NCBI GenBank assembly: GCA_016933695.1
Contig: JAFGAL010000002.1
Coordinates: 159,607-223,606 of the forward strand
Length of the DNA: 64,000 nt
Direction of reading: 5' to 3'
From: Candidatus Zixiibacteriota bacterium
GTDB taxonomy: Bacteria; Zixibacteria; MSB-5A5; GN15; PGXB01
The notes under the pieces are model-generated. The model saw nothing but the letters and a program-made list of their open reading frames with translations, did not search any database and had not been told where the DNA came from. The translations under genes and the position numbers were made by a program. This document shows, in pieces, positions 61,204 through 64,000 of the stretch (positions within the stretch are counted from its first letter, which is position 1; every line of letters starts with the position of its first letter).

Positions 61204-63757
61204 GTGCGCGCCTCTCCATGGGCAACCTAATGATAAACCGACTCCCTTCCCCGAATCGGCTGATAACATTAATCGTCCCACCATGATTACTCACAATCTC
61301 TTTAACAATTGCAAGGCCGATTCCTGTCCCCCGACCCGACTTGGAAAAACCCGGTTCGAAAATCCTGGTCAGGTATTCCTCGGTTATTCCACACCCGTTG
61401 TCTTCAACCACAATCTCCAGTATATCATCGTGAATATTTCCCTGCAAATCCCTTGCCATTTGCCCGTAAACGACCACCGTTCCACTGTCAGGGATTGCCT
61501 CACAAGCATTTAACACCAGATTTTCGATTACTTCCGTCATCTGGTCGGCATCCAGCAACGCCGGCGGAATATTATCTTGTAGTCTTTTTTCGACAACGAT
61601 ACTTTTATCCACCGGGCAGGTGATCCTGGTCAGGACAGTGTCGACAATGGCATTGATGGTAACCGGTAATCGCTGCGGTTTGCTGATCCGCGAAAAACGC
61701 AGTATTTTATTTGCGGTTTCCGCCGTCTCAGCCACCTGATAGTGAATGGAATCAAGATAGTGATAAAACAAACGTTGATTATCCGTGGTAATTCGCAGCC
61801 GGGAATCCTCCCGCATATTGTCAACATGCAATCGAATAGTGGCCATATTTCCCTTCAATCTGTGTACCCATCGCTGGGCAGCCTCGCCAAGCACCACCTT
61901 CCGCTCCCAAACCTGCCTGCCGGTAACATCTTCCATAATAATGACCTTGCCGTCGAAATGATTTTGCCTGCCCAGCCGGGGATAAATCACAACTTCCAGT
62001 CGAAATGAGTTATCAACGTCGGCGATTTCAAGCTGTGTCTGTAATGGTTGATAGGGATCGATAAACGACCTGTCGATTTCATCGATTATGGCCGGGTACT
62101 TGACCAGTGCGGTTCGACGATAACTACGCCAACGCAACGATTCCTCCCCCAACAAACGGTTCTTAAGCTTATTGTCATTGGCAAATATCACTATCCCCTT
62201 TCGATTGAGGACAATCACCAAAGCATTGATTTTCTCCAGAGTCAACAAACCCGACGAAGAGAGATATAACCCGGTAATCCAGCGTACCAGTCGGTAGAGA
62301 AGAAACACCAGCACCATGGCCGCCAGCACCGCCAGCCACCATTTATATTTCGCGAACACCAATTCCCGGAATCCACGTTTGCTCATTGCCAGGATACTGT
62401 AGCGATGACCATGATCAATAAAAATGTGGACCTGTTCTCCTTCATATATTGCCTCGACCTGTCCGGTAAGCGGAATACTCGCCAGCAAATTGAACGCCGT
62501 ATCCAGCACCACGATTTTCTCCATTGCCAACCCGGCGACGATTTCGGGATCACCGTCACCATTAAGATCTTCGATAAAGGCGACACTTCCGATGGGAAGC
62601 TCACCCTCACGCCGTATCGTCAATTCGGGAGACAAGATCACCAGGCGGTCCTGATATGTTACCGTAATGAAATCCGGTTTCCTCGACTTTCTGTTGGACG
62701 GGTATCTTTTCAAAGAGAAACTACAGCCGGCATATGCCTTTGACTGGGCGATGATATCACCGGTTTTGCTGTCCAGCAAAATCGGCTTGAAAATCGGGCA
62801 CCCCTTGTCTTCCGTCATGATTTCCTTTTCCTCGGTCAACATTTCCATAATGCCGTCACCATTGACATCATAAAACTGCACCGCCGGATTAAAAAAGCCT
62901 TTTCCGAGGCATCGCCTCCAGAGTGTCCGACAATCTCCATCAAAGGCAACCGCATAGGAGTGCCATGAGTCCATACCGTTAGCTGCGTACCGGTTATTGG
63001 CGGAACCTATTGCGGCCAGAAAGATAACGGATCCATCCTCAAGGGCTTGCATATGGAATGCCTGCATGCCGAGATTGTCGGCTGTTTCATAGATCCATAA
63101 TTCTCGGTCACTCCTGATATCATAGGCAACAATCCCGCGTGCAAACGCACTGTCCGGCTTGGCACTCCGGCTGTAAATAAGTTCCTTCTGACCATCGCCA
63201 TTGAGATCGACTCCCAGTAACGGGTGGACTAAAATATCATGCCACTCGCCACCTCTTTTCAGGCCGGTTCCGATTGCCGCCGGAATAATAATGGTGTCAT
63301 CGACCTTTCCGTCCTTCAGGCTGAGAATTTCAAACAGCACCGTATCGGCAACGGTCTTTACCAGAAAAATCTCGTCCGCCGAATCGCCGACAATATCACA
63401 GAATTCGGTCAACCAAATACGACTGAATTGATATGGTCCATTATACTGAAAAAGCGGCATGTCCTCACGGGGACGACGAAATACCCCGACACCGCTTGAA
63501 AAAAATCCGTTGCCGACCATATCCGCGAATGATTTTACAAGACTTGATGTGTCGCGATTGCAGACAAATGCCGGATAGGTGTATTGCGGTCCGAGCTGAT
63601 ACCCCCAATGGCCGTACATGGCAAGGCAGTCCAGACGATACGGAAGCCGGTCATCGGAAACAGAGACATCTATGACTGTAGCAGGTGCGGTTTTGGACAG
63701 CCCAGTCAGCGGCAGGAACATGAATATCGCCAACACTATGCTGCGAAATGTACACAA
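61196..63757 (-). CDS. sensor histidine kinase with extracytoplasmic FG-GAP-like propeller
   Basis: 853 residues from a TTG at 63757 with GAGG ten bases upstream; no ATG precedes the signal peptide (VLAIFMFLPLTGLS). Residues 25-470 are extracytoplasmic, with FG-GAP-like Dx-DG calcium loops (DLNGDGQKE, DVNGDGIME, DLNGDGDPE). TM at about 474-494, a PAS-like domain (about 505-615), then HisKA with H632 in RWVHRLKGNM and a HATPase with NLVLNACEAI, DNGCGI and GTGIGLAI. A large ligand-binding propeller on a kinase is uncommon. Its signal is probably a protein or polysaccharide; not known. Confidence 0.9.
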   Translation of the reverse strand: MCTFRSIVLAIFMFLPLTGLSKTAPATVIDVSVSDDRLPYRLDCLAMYGHWGYQLGPQYTYPAFVCNRDTSSLVKSFADMVGNGFFSSGVGVFRRPREDMPLFQYNGPYQFSRIWLTEFCDIVGDSADEIFLVKTVADTVLFEILSLKDGKVDDTIIIPAAIGTGLKRGGEWHDILVHPLLGVDLNGDGQKELIYSRSAKPDSAFARGIVAYDIRSDRELWIYETADNLGMQAFHMQALEDGSVIFLAAIGSANNRYAANGMDSWHSYAVAFDGDCRTLWRRCLGKGFFNPAVQFYDVNGDGIMEMLTEEKEIMTEDKGCPIFKPILLDSKTGDIIAQSKAYAGCSFSLKRYPSNRKSRKPDFITVTYQDRLVILSPELTIRREGELPIGSVAFIEDLNGDGDPEIVAGLAMEKIVVLDTAFNLLASIPLTGQVEAIYEGEQVHIFIDHGHRYSILAMSKRGFRELVFAKYKWWLAVLAAMVLVFLLYRLVRWITGLYLSSSGLLTLEKINALVIVLNRKGIVIFANDNKLKNRLLGEESLRWRSYRRTALVKYPAIIDEIDRSFIDPYQPLQTQLEIADVDNSFRLEVVIYPRLGRQNHFDGKVIIMEDVTGRQVWERKVVLGEAAQRWVHRLKGNMATIRLHVDNMREDSRLRITTDNQRLFYHYLDSIHYQVAETAETANKILRFSRISKPQRLPVTINAIVDTVLTRITCPVDKSIVVEKRLQDNIPPALLDADQMTEVIENLVLNACEAIPDSGTVVVYGQMARDLQGNIHDDILEIVVEDNGCGITEEYLTRIFEPGFSKSGRGTGIGLAIVKEIVSNHGGTINVISRFGEGSRFIIRLPMERRAHE

Positions 63758-63816
63758 CGGAGTAATTCCTCGAACTTCAAAACACCCAGAAATACGCGCC
63801 CAAGAACACTTGCCAT
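63736..63816 (-). CDS. 26-residue upstream ORF overlapping the kinase start
   Basis: In copy B of the leader the ATG aligned with the start of the 52760 gene (63816, with AAAGGGA upstream) opens 26 codons (MASVLGRVFLGVLKFEELL, ending CVHFAA), ending 22 bases inside the kinase gene in another frame. It may couple translation of the kinase or be a remnant of the duplicated start. Confidence 0.4.
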   Translation of the reverse strand: MASVLGRVFLGVLKFEELLRCVHFAA

Positions 63817-64000
63817 TCCATCCCTTTAACGGTAGGTCTAGTTCTCTACGGGAAATGCATTTTGGGGTATTCGTATGTGATCGAAACCAATCAGCGACGC
63901 AATTGTCCCTCAGTCACCTCCCGACGATCTTGAAATCATCGTATCTCGAACTAAGACAAGTCAGACAAAAACAATCACGATAAATGACACCATAAATTAA
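63814..64000 (-). repeat. duplicated leader, copy B
   Basis: Second copy of the leader at 52758-52943; the core 63895-64000 differs at 8 of 106 bases and runs to the window edge, so its left limit is not known. It lies directly upstream of the kinase gene. It retains TTGCGT but not the Fur-like palindrome of copy A. Confidence 0.85.

Overview
The window looks like chromosomal DNA of a Gram-negative bacterium of the FCB / candidate-phylum type, possibly Zixibacteria or a relative. The support is paired dockerin-like calcium repeats at the C-termini of secreted proteins (motif NLLDILYLISYIYG and variants), one FlgD/T9SS-style tail (NYPNPFNPST), porin-like outer-membrane proteins, lipoproteins, and two NtrC-type sigma-54 activators. 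This placement is inferred from protein style, not from a marker gene. No rRNA, tRNA, CRISPR array, transposase or phage module was seen.

Layout. 1-2625: heme genes hemN(3' end)-hemH-hemY, overlapping and co-directional. 2622-4643: an M15-type peptidase and a CPA2 cation/proton antiporter. 5235-9545: class II photolyase, SRPBCC protein, SDR-DUF2867 protein and a YihY/BrkB membrane protein. 9574-14439 (minus): sensor kinase, CBS-domain protein, a receiver domain fused to an SLC13-type transporter, and a stand-alone receiver, behind a good sigma-70 promoter. 14619-15448 (minus): ubiE/menG with an upstream short ORF.

15505-40555 (minus) is a poly-gamma-glutamate (PGA) island. It starts with a beta-propeller lipoprotein, an outer-membrane barrel, a TRAP-type large permease, a 48-residue membrane protein, an aspartoacylase-like zinc enzyme, a DUF6305 protein, gamma-glutamyltranspeptidase, PgsB, PgsC and PgsW. 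It continues into four very large or modular secreted proteins and ends with a glutamate-racemase-like lipoprotein. A sigma-54 type -24/-12 element lies upstream of the first gene, and a divergent kinase/NtrC-type regulator pair (41010-43968) sits next to it. Together these suggest regulated synthesis, trimming and re-uptake of a glutamate polymer.

43979-47723 (minus): a four-gene catabolic operon (M20 amidohydrolase, isochorismatase-like hydrolase, FAH-family enzyme, atypical SDR). 47920-52760 (minus): two secreted dockerin proteins behind a long leader. 53046-63757 (minus): an NtrC-type regulator and a kinase with a predicted extracytoplasmic propeller, followed by four secreted proteins of unknown function, with another sigma-54-like element at 59713-59728. 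The leader of the 52760 operon is duplicated at the right edge of the window (63814-64000), upstream of the kinase.

The most interesting signals are the receiver-transporter fusion, the PGA island with its extracytoplasmic racemase and its modular secreted family, the unknown 53-64 kb surface system with its own kinase/regulator, and the duplicated 106-base leader core.
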